From positions 1 to 64,000 of the forward strand of contig LLCB01000041.1 of NCBI GenBank assembly GCA_001414345.1: DNA of 64,000 bases, in the 5' to 3' direction. The DNA comes from Hymenoscyphus infarciens. Lineage: Eukaryota; Ascomycota; Leotiomycetes; Helotiales; Helotiaceae. The stretch's first letter is position 1. Every line of letters starts with the position of its first letter. Positions 12,086-24,800 of this stretch are shown piece after piece. The notes under the pieces were generated by a model. The model saw only the letters and a program-made list of their open reading frames with translations. It did not search any database and was not told the DNA's origin. A program made the position numbers and the translations under genes.

Positions 12086-13821
12086 TCAATCCGGAATAGC
12101 TCCGCTACATTTCCCCTTCACAAGACTGGAATTTACCCTCACCAAGCCATCAAAATAGGAAAGCAGAGTCTCCACGGGAATCATATCCATCAAGCCCAAA
12201 CTCGGATTCGAACTTCTGAGCGTCTGTCCCTTCCATAGGACACGAATGAAATAGCCACCACGAGCTGCTGCCGTCGATTTCTTCTTGTAAAGTTCAAAGA
12301 CAACTTCGGAGCCCATTCCCGGCCATACCATCACATCCAATTGAAGCATGGAAAGTAGTCGGGATATCGAACCGTCATGGGCCACGTTGTGTCGATAAAT
12401 TATACTGCTCGTTCCATTCATGGCATCTCTGATGTGAGCCATGAGCTCACCAGCCCAGACTCCGTAGGAAGTGATACTGGCTGCTAAGCTGCGAGAATCG
12501 TCACGGTAGATGTAGGAGTATTCATAATTTCCGAGGCGGAAAACCTCATCTGCGATGGCTTGTGTGATACAGGTCGTTGAGTTGACTCCGCCGACAAGCT
12601 TGCATGGCAAAGGTTTATTATGACATTGTCGAGCTGAGAGGTTGTCATAGTAATGGTCGAAACTGGCGTGGAATCCGGAATCAGTTGGCGAAACACCAGA
12701 GATATCGTCTAGAGTGGCATAGAGGGAGGATGCAGCAGTCAAATGTTCGGTCCAGTTCGAGCCAGATTTGATAGCTGAGGATAGACTTGCTCCCACTGCA
12801 CATGTATATTGGGGTTCCAAAGAATCCACACCAGCTGGCTTGAGAATAATTAGTCCTCGATACTTAGAGAAAGCCGGAAAAGCTTACTTGAATTGCCAAT
12901 GGGTAGTCTGATTCAATTCCAAACATTCCGTTGATAACCATCCCTGCAATCTCATATTAGTCGCTTTTCCCCGGAAGTAGGCATCCTACTTCAAATCAAA
13001 GAATGAGCTCTCTTACCCGCTACCTCGCTTGTAATCACATTCTGGGTGACTCTGAACGCAACCTTGTCACTGGTATCATCTGGAAGAAAGCCCAACAGAT
13101 CATGATAAACTCCGTATAGGTCTTGTCCATGCTGCCAAGAATCCTCCAGCCCTTCGGCGGTAATCTGTGGAAACTGGCAGCTCCCAAGAAACCCAGAAGG
13201 TACGAATGGATTCTGTGGCGAAAGAAATCCCTCCCAATACGCATGAGCCGATTTCTTCCCATCCTTTGGTTGTCCATAGTAAAACAACCCTTCATCCCCA
13301 CAGTCCCAGCCATATGATTCGACAGGGAAGGAATTCGCGGCGTATACGGTCCGTTTATGGTGACGATGAATCTGCAATGCGTTAGGAGAAGAGATAGGTT
13401 CAATTAGGTGGGGGAAGCTTACCACTTCCACGTATTGGAGACTGTATTCCGGAGACGCCTTCTTGTACTCCGTCGCGCGAACATGAGGCATGTTACACCA
13501 ATTGTAATCACCATACTGTTCTGCGGGAGTCACAGAGCTGTTGTAGATAAACCCATAGACCCCACTCCCTTCAATGACCTGGGTCAAGTTGTTGATAGCT
13601 GTCGCATTGGGCGCATACCAGTTAAGGTCGACGTCTGCGGTTTGCCCATTCTGTGCGAGCCCAGTAACAAGAGCCGCGATAAATCCTGTTCTGGTTTTGG
13701 AATTCATACTGGCTGATTCCTGGCTAAGGAGCTGGAAGAGAAATATGATGCCGGCGATAGGAATGAGCTTGAGGATCCAGTGGCCACCCAAGAATGGCGA
13801 CTGGCGTCGAGGGACGTCCAT
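12086..13821 (-). CDS. Histidine acid phosphatase family protein (branch 2), secreted or membrane-anchored
   Basis: Phosphomonoesterase of the histidine phosphatase superfamily. Exons 13821-13423, 13371-13017, 12943-12888 and 12838-12086 give 520 residues; intron one is 51 nt and in frame. The catalytic block reads EVIHRHHKRTVYAANSFPVE with His at about 137; the usual motif is RHGxRxP, so Gly is His and Pro is Val here. The distal HD pair is at about residues 424-425 (NVAHDGS). A DSLEPQY block and several Asn glycosylation sites fit a secreted enzyme. A hydrophobic segment at residues 14-34 would act as a signal anchor. Met39 (13707) would instead give a conventional cleavable signal peptide, so the true start may be there. 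Substrate is unknown; phytate or general phosphate scavenging is only inference. Confidence 0.85.
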
Positions 13822-13844
13822 CCATACTTATATTGGCTTGTTCC

Positions 13845-13877
13845 TGAGCTCTTGAGCTCTTGAGCTCTTGAGCTCTT
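13845..13877. repeat. Short TTGAGCTC tandem repeat
   Basis: The 8-mer containing the palindrome GAGCTC is repeated about four times just upstream of the acid phosphatase start. A CTACTGCTA trinucleotide run follows at about 13938-13970. Both lie in the probable promoter. Confidence 0.85.
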
Positions 13878-16800
13878 TCAAAGCTCCCACGTGTGTTGCC
13901 CACGTTTTCGGAAGGTCCAATGGGGTTCGATGGTTGTGCTACTGCTACTACTGCTACTACTGCTACTCAAGCTCCTGTAGAGTGGGATGCAGCGAAATTG
14001 GAAAAGAGGCCAGGGCTCTGCTATATGCTTTTGCGAGATTTCAGATATTGCGAAAGCTGGCTACATCTACATATCGCTGCCAATTGATCAATTCGGTATG
14101 TTGGCAATCGAGCTGACTTCAAGTTGCGTGTTGTTGTTATACCTTGTCTTCTCTCCCCACGTGCCGAGAACGAACCAATCAGAGCAGGTCGGGGAATTAT
14201 TTAGAATACCTTCATTTTGCACTCCCCCAAGAAGTGCAACGCATTCAAGAACTTTGTAGAAATCCGAGTTGATTGAATAAAGTTATAATCCTTTAGAAAT
14301 AGGCAATAGTACAAATTGATTATTAGTTTAAATAGACAGGAATGTTTTTTAAAAAAGTACAGTATTAACTCGACCATTCTCAGGCAATTGAATTATTTAA
14401 AAAGCTATAGGCCTACTGATGATATTTAAGAGTCTAAAACACTTGGGGAAAGTAGGTCTTGGTGTAAAACGAGGCCTAGACAGAACTAGCTAGTTCCACG
14501 GTTGAGGCGTCCCAGCTACGTATACTAGTAATTGACATTGTAAGATAGAGAGCTATCCTTTTCTATAAAATAGCGACGTCCAAGTTATCTTCTCCTCAGT
14601 CTAAGTAGGGTTTACTTAAACGGCGTTCTCTTCTGCGTGTTTCAACTTGTAGAAAAGGCTAGTAAGAAGTACTCAATATCTCGTGGAGTCGATATCGACG
14701 TCCTGAAAACTTTTCAGAGGCAGATTCTTTGCTGGAGAGAAGAAGAAATTTCTTACTATTTTAGCGCAAAGGTTAGACGTTCTCGCTCAGCTCTATAAGG
14801 CTCTTTGTTAGCATCTACTAAGACTGACCAAGTTTCCAAATAATTTTGAGTTGTCGTCCGTATTTATGGAAAATAGTCCTGGTTAACTCAAAGCCTAACA
14901 CTGTTTTCTTATATTTCAAGTAGTGCTAGATAAATTCTGAGAGTAATTTATACAATTCGCAAAGAAACCTCTTTTTATTTCTCAATTATATAACTGACAA
15001 TTTTTTTCCACATGCTCGTAGAATTGACTTCAAGTAATAACACTTGAGAGCTCTTCGCGAATATGTTAATAAATTTGTACAATGTAGCTTCTCTAAACTT
15101 TATCTAGTCGACTTTGAATATTTGAGTACTTTACACTACTACTCTTCAAATAACTGCTAACTTTATTTACTTTGTTTTAGATTCTCTCGTGTATTCTAAT
15201 TAAAATGAATATTATTTAGATATAAACTTTACAAGATATATCTTTATCGAGGCTAAACTTCGTTAAGTTTTATTTGAAAAAACATAATTATTCTAAATCT
15301 TCTTAAGCCTTAGACTTATTTAAAGCCACTAAAAATCACCTAGGTAATAACTTAGTTCTCTAAAGTAGTGACGCAATTGGTCAATTCTATAATTAGTATA
15401 TATCAGGGCTAGTTGTTTTTGATTCTATATTGTGAAAAAATAGTATACTAGCTATCTAAGCCTATAAGTTTTTCCTATTGATGCCGTCAATTAGACTAGA
15501 TAGAATGGCATTTTCTCACTATTAATCTCTCTATAATCGTAAATAACACCATTGTACCAGCTTTTTTCTGAGCAAGAACAACTTATATAACTTGCTCTTT
15601 TACGAGGTAGAGTATTTCTAACAGATAGAGAGAGCTAGTTAAGATATTCTAGTATTTAATATCTAATATACTTAAAATCGACATCTCAGATAATCTGAAA
15701 GCTCTCCAGAGGCACGCCAATTTTGTAAATGCCTAACTCTACTACTAGAGGTAGAGCAGATCAAAGAGGCAGAGTAGATCGAAGACTCGGGACTCAAAGA
15801 GAAGTTCGTAGATATGGGTTACGGAGCGAAGTGAATTAAGTAGATCGAAGATTCGACAAGGCAGAGTAGATCGAAGGCTCGGCGAGGCAGAATAGATTGA
15901 AGACTCGAGACTCGAGAAGTTCGTAGATATAGGTTTCGAAGCGAAGGGGTTAGAAGAGTAGTGTCTTACGTCGTACTTACTACCGATCGAGCTTTCCAGG
16001 AGACGGTTATATACTCTATAGAGAGTTGTACTAGTAAGAGCCGGTATTCGATTTAAGTATACAAGTGTAAGATTACAGTAGAGACAAGAGGTAGATATAG
16101 AAGCGATAGAGCGTTTACGAAAGTATAAGAGTTCGTAGTTCAATAGAGGCTTGTCTAGAATCGAATTATAGCAGTGTTTTGACTTTCCCCGCCTTAGTCA
16201 GCCTAGTACTTAGAATAGAATAGACTACTTACCTAGGTAAGGATAGAAGAGGCTAGGCTAGATTAGAATCAAGGCTAGGCTAAGTTTGATAGACTAGGTA
16301 CTCTAACTAGAATAGAAGTGGCTAGGAAAGTTCTAAAAACAGGATAGGAGTAGCTAGGTAGATAAAAAAAGGAGGCTAGACTAGAGTAGGATTAGAAAGA
16401 CAACCCTTAATTAGGACCTAGACCCTCTTTTCTACCCGCCTTCTAGGCTTTAAGCGAAATTAACTAGCCTAACTCTTCCTATCCTAGCCTCTCTATTTAG
16501 TAAGAAAAGGCAAGTAAGACAGAATTTAAGAATAGAAGAAGGCGGGATAGCCTTAAAATAGAGGTAGGAGAGAGAAGAAGCGTCGAGACAGAATAGAATA
16601 ATAGATTAGACGGGGAAACCTAAAACACTGAATTATAGTATTACTACTATATTATAGAATAGGTCGTATTAAATAGAATTCGTTGTCTTACTCTAGTCGA
16701 GGCTTAAAAGAAGGTAGATTTAATATGATTAATATATAGTATATAAAACGTCTACTAAAGAGAAGAGGAGAGAGCGAGGCACTTTCGTAACTATATACAG

Positions 16801-17144
16801 GTCCGCCAGGTCACGTGTACACCCCACAACACTGCTTCTATTTCCGCCTCAGTATTGCCCTACAACTCTAGTTTCAGATGCTCTAATATCGCAAATTTAC
16901 AAAGTATAGAGTTCACATATTCTTCTGCCTAACATTCTATTAGTTGGAGAAGTGAAGGACGGATTTAGTCTAGCTTACTTCAAACATCTCAATTCAAATC
17001 TCCAGTACTCGAATATTTAGGCAACTCTGTTATATTTTCGTCAAATCGGCGGGCTTGATGCATGAGTGAGAATTTATATGTCTGAGATCCAACGCTCTCA
17101 AGGGACGTGCCCATTTTCAGAACGGCGGGAATTGTCGTTTTAGG
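13878..17144. repeat. Second AT-rich repeat island with internal direct repeats
   Basis: Composition turns AT-rich from about 14280. At 15770-15834 and 15885-15946 there is a direct repeat of about 62 bp (GGCAGA.TAGAT.GAAGACTCG ... AAGTTCGTAGATAT ... GAAGCGAAG). On the minus strand at about 15590-15490 a broken frame reads VVLAQKKAGT, then after a frameshift IYDYREIN, which resembles the VVxVxKK and DYRxLN blocks of a Ty3/Gypsy reverse transcriptase; this is a weak call. From 16200 to 16700 AGGCTAG-type words recur. The interval also includes the severed 3' end of the F-box/LRR gene at 16989-17144. Confidence 0.5.
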
Positions 17145-18819
17145 ATTAAATGCAGTGTAGTCGATAGTATTATCGTGATAAAATACTACAGTATTTTAGA
17201 TTAATATATTATTATGATATCCTAGTAGTACGTATCTAAATACGCTATAATACGATCGTAATATCGTGATATTATACGGTATATCTTTTAATGACTTATA
17301 AGCGCTAAAACCTACTTTTCTCAAAATGAGGCTATTTATACTTTTTCTATATACTCTTTTATTACTTACTTATTAGACTAAAATAATTTTTATTCATCGA
17401 TTTAGTTAATATTTGCCTATAATTAAAGGGTAAAACTTAGTAGAATTTAATACACTAGTTTATTATATTCTAGCTAGTAATCTAACGTTGTTATCGTCGA
17501 ATTAGTACTTAGTGTTTTTATCTCGTATAGGCCACCTTTTTAACCTTATAATATTTAGGTTAATTTAAGAGCTATTTATATAATTCTTTTTTTAAAATAC
17601 TCTATTTAAATAGATCTATAATTCTAGCTATTTAGCTGTATATTTTTTATATTATACGTTGTGCTATATAAAGCTAAAATAAAAGGCTAAAAAGAAGTAG
17701 AGTAGAATCCGGGGTAAAAAGCTTAAATATTATAGCTTAGTAATACCACGATATTATCATAATATCGATTAAAATACTAATAATATAAAGGATAATATTG
17801 TTAGATATCGTGGCATTTAAATAGTATAAATAGTACGTATTAAAGTGGGTTTCTAATAATATATCGTGGTAGTACAATATTCTAAATACTATCGACCACA
17901 CTGATTAAATGTGAGACTACTCTGACGTGATACAAGGCTTGTCAAGATTTCGGGATGATTCAGTAATTGAAACCTATTATAATGATTTTCGTTGGCCAAC
18001 TTTAGCGCTGTTAGGGAAAGTCCTTCGCTGCGACCAGGTTGAGAAAGGATCCCAGTTGATACGAGGTATTTACCACTTCCAACGTTTCCAGTAGTGAAAA
18101 GTCCCAGAATTTTCCAGTTCTGAGGTGTAGTGCTGTCGAATTGGTATTGCGAAAGTTTGAGTTTCTTAAGAGGAGGGAGCTTCTCTGTCAAAGATCCAGT
18201 GGAGTCGCGATGAAGAGGTTGTCGACTCGTCTGTAATGACCTGCTTCGCCGATTTGAATGGGTTTAGGGAAATCGAATCTATCACGAATGTCAGACACTC
18301 GTTCAATACGGCACACAAACTCTTTCTTACTTGATTTTATTGAGCTTCTTGCATTCTCGCAGAAGCTTCACAAGTTGCTTCCGATTCTTGACCCCCCCCC
18401 CATCAATCGTAGCGAGCTGCATATTATCTCTGAGATACCCTTGAAGTGCTGATATTGCTGGGTCCGAAGGGGCTTTCAAGTCGACTTCGCGAAATTGGAT
18501 TAAAGTAGCTGCGGCATCCCAATCTCTACAGACAAGTCTCAGGCGACCGATGAAGGGTTCAGCGTTCTCAGTGCTGTTTCCATCATGGGCTTTTCCTTTC
18601 TGCTTTAATATCTTCTCAAATGCGGTGCATTTATCGGCGACCTTTATACGAAACATCAGCATCATTCTTCTTGTTCTTGACTCGAGTATTGGATGAGTAC
18701 CTCTTCAAAGATGAGCAAGAGAATATCTGTACGCAAGGGATTAGGAACAGTCGGTTTTGAAGTACAGGTCTGGTCTTAAGCTCTTTGAGCTTGGCCTTCT
18801 TGGGTTGTCGGCTCAACAT
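16989..18819 (-). pseudogene. F-box/LRR protein gene, interrupted by the hAT element
   Basis: F-box proteins are substrate adaptors of SCF ubiquitin ligases. Here LRTDILLLIFEE splices (intron about 18696-18636) to VADKCTAFEKILKQ, followed by FIGRLRLVCRDWDAAATLIQ, a fungal F-box pattern. A second intron (18330-18241) joins KKLNKIK to SLQTSRQPL and then LPPLKKLKLSQYQFD, an LRR-like strand. The frame stops 14 nt inside the hAT element. Deleting the element and one copy of the 8-bp duplication lets the same frame run 51 further codons to a TGA at 16991-16989. The N-terminus is unresolved: the candidate start (MLSRQPKKAKLKELK) is in a different frame from the F-box, so an additional lesion or an unseen exon is likely. 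Confidence 0.75.
17153..17903. mobile_element. Non-autonomous hAT-type element (751 bp) with TIRs and 8-bp target duplication
   Basis: The left end reads CAGTGTAGTCGATAGTATT. The reverse complement of the right end reads CAGTGTGGTCGATAGTATT, giving 19-bp terminal inverted repeats with one A/G difference. The element is flanked on both sides by ATTAAATG (17145-17152 and 17904-17911), an 8-bp direct repeat. Eight-bp duplications and CAGTG-like termini are known hAT traits. TATCGTG motifs recur in both orientations near both ends, like transposase-binding subterminal repeats. The interior is AT-rich with no transposase frame, so it is a MITE-like or RIP-degraded derivative. It interrupts the F-box/LRR gene read on the minus strand. 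Confidence 0.9.
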
Positions 18820-20135
18820 TACGTTCGCAGAGGAAGTTCATACAACAATTTCAAAAGCTATTTCGTGTTGACCCTTTTATTTAGTGTAAGAAGGATCGTG
18901 AACATAGGTCACATAAGTGCAAAATCTTCTTCAAACCTGAAGTCAGCTTATTCACTATTGACAGTGAAAATGTGAAGCACGTGAAAATCTCAAAAGAACG
19001 GGACAACCTGGCCTACAATCAAAGAAATTCTCTTTATTAAACGATGATGGCTAATCAAAACAAACAGGCTACATGCGTATTTGGAAACCTGTACCTAGAA
19101 AAGAGAGTGTAGAGATCTGTAAGATAAATCATTTGTGAAGGTTTCCAAGAACTAGTTTGATGATGCAATATTTTTGATTTCTGACAAAATACCAGGAGCC
19201 TGTTCTACTCCAACTATGCAATAGATTTCACCTGTTATGGCACTTTTCAAAGGGCCACAACAAGTGAGCAACAGAATAGAGGTAGGTCAGAGTACAAGCA
19301 ATTATGCTTATTCTGATTTACTTCTAAGTGTCGTTCAACGATTCAACGCCATAATCACTACTACAACTTCTCGTCTGGTAATGAACTACTATTAATTCTA
19401 TCAAGTGAATAAAATTTCTCTACCTACTCTTTGCCCTTACGTTTCCCTTACGTTTCGCACTTGTTAGGATATTTTGAGCTGAGCATGTTCACAGTAATTC
19501 AAACAGCCATGAAGTAAGCTAGATCACAAACAGAGAGGTACCAGAGGTGGAGAGGCAAGAGTGCCATCACAAAGTTTGTCTTTTGAAAGTATAGTATGTT
19601 GGTTCAATGTGACTATTCAGCTTTTCAAGGAGCTGAAGACATCCCATTGTTGTTTGTAGTGCAATTTCAACTCAGTAAAGTGGGGTTCTAACTGACCGAC
19701 TCCAGCATTCTTGTTAGAAAGGAGATTTGTTCTCAGAAGGCAAAGTAAGGCTCATTAGTACTTCAATGAATCAAATGCTCTTGATAGTGAAGATTAGCTA
19801 GCAATAACTTGGTTTGACACTTCTGCTGCAGCATAACAGTCACCTTTCTCTTCACCGAATTCGCTGAGGTAGATTGTAAGCTTTTGTAGCAAGTGAATTT
19901 TCTGCGAGATCCATTTTCTGCGAGATCCCTACTTCCTGTCGAGGATGATGAGGTCGACCACGGTCTCTAAATACTGCTAAGATTGATTTTCAAAAGCCCG
20001 TGAGTTGTCTTCTAGAAGTCCCGAATGTTCTTCCCTGCCAGCCTGGAAAAAAGAAAAAGTAGCCTCGAAAGCACTCAAACCATGGATTCCATATCTATGC
20101 TGCCGATCTTCTGCAGCAATCTCGCGCTGATAGTT
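18820..20135. other. Gene-poor region with the detached C-terminal frame of the next LRR gene
   Basis: From 20135 down to about 19975 the minus strand continues the frame of the neighbouring LRR gene past its stop, for about 50 codons (for example REIAAEDRQHRYGIHGLSAF). A 16-bp exact tandem duplication (ATTTTCTGCGAGATCC) lies at 19897-19928. I recognise nothing between 18980 and 19890. Confidence 0.5.
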
Positions 20136-21879
20136 TTATGAAATCCATAAACCATGAAACTCTGAACCCTGTTTGTGTGACCGAGCGTGACGTTCCATTA
20201 CCTCGTGGATACGTCTCTTTTGGCCATTAGATTTCCCCTCTGTCCCAGGAGTTAGAAGGGTGACATGAGCGGTCACCAGCTTCTCTAAACAGCAGAAGGC
20301 TTCAATAATCTTCAATCTCTAAACACAGGAAGTAATTAGCACCATTTTTTATTGAGTTGGAGTTAGAATAGGAATGTAGCGGGACTACTAAAGCACTAAT
20401 ATACATACTTCCTTGTACGGTGCGTTGATGGTCAAGTTTTGGAGCTTTGGACAAGCCGCGATGATTGACTGAACTTCCTTGAGGGACAAGTCGTCTGCGT
20501 CTTCCGGAAACTCCAAAGTGTGAAGCCTATGGCCAATTAAGCAAAGTGCTTCTATCAAGGATTTTGGGTCGAAATCGCCCAGAGAGAGGCGGCTCAAATT
20601 CCCTAAACCACCGACAAATGTAGATAACTTGAGACGGCTTGGATGATCAAAGTGAGGCGGTTCATATGATTCATCCAGTTTGAAAACCACAAGCGTTGCG
20701 AGGCGTGGAAATTTCTCAGCGGTAGCCACGTTCAGAAATTCTTCCATTTCCCACTCCGTTGCGAAAATCGTTAGCGACTCGAGACAATGAAAATCCCACG
20801 CCAAAAAATTTGAGGCCGAGCAGAAACCATCCGGACTCATGCCAATAATAATTCGTTTCAGAGGTGGCATGAGGTTTGGGCACACTTCGAATTTACTATT
20901 GCGAGTCCAACCCTGGATGTCCAAAACCGAAATATTTGAAGCTGAATGAAGAAACTGCGAGGGAGCCTCCTCGGCGGCACCCGATAAGGCCAGCCGGACG
21001 GAGACGATATGCGGAGCAATATCTGCGAGATTGGAGAAATCCTTCTCCAAATCCACGGGTCGCTCGAGCAATACCAAGTCTATCTTGCGTTTCCAGGTGA
21101 CGAGGCCGTCCGCAAGAGGTTTTGGGAAAGGGATAATATCGTCACTGTCTTCGGTGTCCAGAAACGAGTATCTACAACATCGAGTGGTGTTAGAACTGAC
21201 TTGATAGAGTTATATGAGCAGATAACTTACTCGATGAGTTTGAGTTTGGCACATTGAGAGAGCAAATCAATGACTGCATCCCAAGACATTACCTCAGTAG
21301 TTTGATCAATGAAAATTGATGTTGCAGATGCTCTGATGTTTCTTAGGACGCTCTGTTGTGTTATGTTGGTGGCAGAACCAGTGGCTTCGCCTTCTGTAAG
21401 TTTGGCAGACAGTCTCACGTATTGGTACGTGTATGGTGTCGCGCAAATGTTCCATTTGCCGCAAACAAGGCGTATATCAGAGCGGAACCGGACGAACTCC
21501 GTGGAGAGAAAATTAGAATACCCCTCAGATTTTAGAAAGGTGTCATAGTGTGCTTTTCGCCAGATCTATTCGCACCATTATCAGTCATGCTCTCAACTGT
21601 TGAAGCGGACCTGTTGAGCGACAAAGTCATGCTGCATCCTGCATAACTTACCTCAGCCATAACCATCGTCCAGATGTCGAGTGGAACTGTATCAGCTACG
21701 CTCTGCTGTGTGGACGTAGCTACAGTGGCCACTGCCGTGCGAGCAGATTCTGGCGCCGAAGACAATGACATGGCTTGAACTTCAGAGGTCGTCGTGGCCG
21801 GCGGAGCGGAGTCTGCGTGATCTGGAGAGTTCTGCGCTGAACCCAAAGGTCCAACTCCGTGTGTTGTTGTTGGAAGCAT
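20136..21879 (-). CDS. Leucine-rich-repeat F-box-like protein, probably C-terminally truncated
   Basis: Exons 21879-21652, 21565-21231, 21171-20409 and 20318-20136 give 502 residues. A Ser/Thr/Ala-rich N-terminus leads to TVPLDIWTMVMAEIWRKAHY, an F-box-like start, then FRSDIRLVCGKWN. The remainder is a series of LRR-like blocks (VISVLDIQGW-type strands, LPRLATLVVFKLDES-like, LSRLSLGDFDPKSLIEAL, CPKLQNLTINAPYKE). All introns have clean GTAAGT or GTATGT donors. After the last exon, the TAA at 20138-20136 is followed in the same frame by about 50 sensible codons, so the stop may be a recent nonsense change. Role inferred: SCF adaptor of unknown target. Confidence 0.7.
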
Positions 21880-24800
21880 GGTGAGGTTGGTGATGAGAGG
21901 TCTGGCAGGGTGCGGTGGTAACTATTTTGAAGGTCACTGAGAAAAGATGTGGAGGACGGACGGGACCGAACACGTGCCCGGTTTACGTCGAAGCCTTCAC
22001 TCCCACCACCACCCAGGGCTCTTATCTTATGACGCGTGGTGGCCTGGGGATTGTTTGAGGCACAAACCTGATAAGCAGCAACAAAAAGGAAGAAACTTGC
22101 ACCGTGCGCTTGTCCTTTAAGTCAAGTCTGGTGTACTTGAAGTTTCATTGGGACTTCGCAACTATCTGAGAAGTTTGTTACCTCATACTAAACAGTGGTG
22201 GAACAACACAGGCATTTTATCTCACCGCAAGTTTACTTTGCAGAATTGCAGTTGTTGGCAATTGTTGGTTACCAGAATTTCTTGTCATGTTGTCGTGCTT
22301 GTTGTGGGTTACAGAGTTATCCAATCATGAGCTCAGAAATCTCGGTTGTGCAGAAGAATGTGGCATCAACATAAGAGGCCCCCCAAATGCTGCCAGACTA
22401 CTCTCAGACGTTCACTGGAGACTTCTTGTGTCTCCCTAGACATTAGCAGTCATTTCATTATATATAGGTCTCCCTGCTTCCTGGAAGCGTAGCTTCATTT
22501 TCTTATCCCAGGCTTTCCATTCTGTATCTGTTCAAAGCAAGAGCACACATCAATCACATATCATGGTAAAATGCGCCCAAGAAAAACGTCGACATCAACA
22601 CAATGAGATGAAGAAAAGAGATCTTGGTACAAAGGACAGAGAAGTAACTCATCAGTCCTTCCTTGACCATTGATTAAAAGTTCCTCTTTGGGAATTTTAT
22701 TGTAGGCTAGGAAAAGGGCTGGCATGTATCTTTCACATAGACTCTAACTCTATTACCAACGAATAGAAGACACTCTAACAAATCAAATTGGCCCCCAGAA
22801 TCTTACACACGTCCACTGTGACTTTAGCACCTGGACCTGAGTTGATCATAAAATCCCAGGGGCTTTTGTGTTGTTTTCACATTTTGAACATTCGATATGG
22901 AGTGATTCATTTCTCAGGCGCTGTTTCCATTTTATTTCACTAACAAAAGAGTGAAAATGAAGTGGTTACGAGGCTGTCGTTCCGCTCTTTATTTCATCAA
23001 TTTTCTGATTTTCATAATTACAGAATAAAGGGCTAAGTCTCCAGGCCACCATATCTTCTCTTTGATTAATTCCTAATTTCTAAGACTGCTCACTGGTTCA
23101 ACAAAGTGCGATGTGTCAATATCATTGTAGTGATCTAAATTCGCTTAACATAGGGTACAAAACAAACCAATCCAGGTACATGAGATCTTTACGCAGAAGA
23201 GAGAGAAAAAAGTACAGTTGTAAAAAGTGGTAACTTCTATGGTTGATTTCTTGTTATAAATAAAAGGCATGTCCAACGATGTAGCCTCTGCTTTTTTAAG
23301 CTCACGAAATGCAATGTCGTCTTCTCAGCATGCTAACTGCTTTAAGTTGACCACCTAAAGCCTTGCTATAAGACAGTTCGCAAAAGTAATAACACTCTTA
23401 TCTGTCTTCCATATTCTATAGTATCTTGAACAGCATTAAGCGCTGAGATATTGTTCACTGGCGGTTATCTGAAATTGCACGGCGGATTTTCTTTATCATC
23501 TCTGCTGTAGATTAAAGAACTAAACTACAAACCTCTTTATCCACAGGAAAATAGGTTGAAACCAAGATGCCACCTCGAACAAGTACCATAAAGAACGAGA
23601 AAGCTAATTATGAGTAGCAATCCTTCGCCCACCATGGCACAACCTCCTCCAACCCACACGCCACGCGATGCCAGCCCCCTTAGTATGTCACGTACAAGAT
23701 CTAAGAGTTCCCCCCTCGAAACGTCCATACCCTCGTCCATCTAAACCAAGATGGCACCGCTCTCTATCACCACCAAGACAACACCGTTGGCAACGACGAC
23801 CAAATCCCTCTGAATGTCATCAAGGCTTAACTTGACGGTATCCTGCACCCCCCGATGGCTATCGTCAACCAAATTTGCTCTCGAGTCCCAACGCTCCAAA
23901 TTTGGTATCCGGCAGCGAACGGTGGCGGTCATCAATCTGATTAGAGAGGCCCGCAAACAGAAACCAATGATTAGATTGATTATTTCGCCTCGATAGATGC
24001 TTTAGTTACTGTACAAGCGTGCTAGGGGTCTTTGCATTGATTAGAGTCAATTGAGAGGTTACTAGAACATGCTTGGAGTATCGAACCCTTGAATAAAGAC
24101 TGTGCATTGAGTCTCTAGGAAGACTATTTTTGGAGAAATGTGAAAAGCCACCATTCCACCCCTTCTTAGTTTATTACTTCCATTCCTATGCAATCCACCA
24201 AGAGTCTAGTTTCTTCAGCTTTAGAACTTCATTTGCTCTACCTATAGAGGAATCCCAGAAAGAGAGCTAATTTAGCCTTCAAGCATGTGATCTTGTATCA
24301 TTAGTTGTCCCGTTGAACCTGGAATAAGGCAGCGAAGAGAGAAGCTTCAATTAAAACAACGTGAGCTCAAACAAAATGACGGGGCAGAAGTAGTGGTAAC
24401 TGTCACCTATTGAACTCTACAGAGCAAGTGTACTCCACTACTCTAGAAAGCCAAGGCGTCATCTGCCACTAGTAAATACACAAACTCAAGATTCAGGAAC
24501 ACATTCCACAAGTGGTGGCTCTATTCTCCAATCACCGAGGTTAATCACCGAGATTTCGGAACCGTGAATCTCCAAAAAGAAATTTACGGGAATTGTCCAG
24601 CCCAAGCTTCCCTCCCATCGTTGCCACATCTTAAGATATCACTATCAAACCTCTCTATCAACAAGGTCAACAAGATTATCGCCTCAAACGAGTACCAAAG
24701 CACCCAATAGGCACAATCAAACATCACTAGTGTTCACATCGTGTGGGTGTCTTGCTCGTACGTGACGTATCTCGGTTAGAATTTGTTAGGAGACTGCTGA

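Noticed and set aside
15490..15590. Gypsy-type reverse transcriptase remnant on the minus strand
   Set aside because: Only short motif resemblance with a frameshift; noted as weak evidence inside the island, not called as a separate element.
23537..23996. Several overlapping frames in a cytosine-rich stretch
   Set aside because: Frames conflict on both strands and none gives a protein-like family pattern; may be decayed coding DNA but unsupported.
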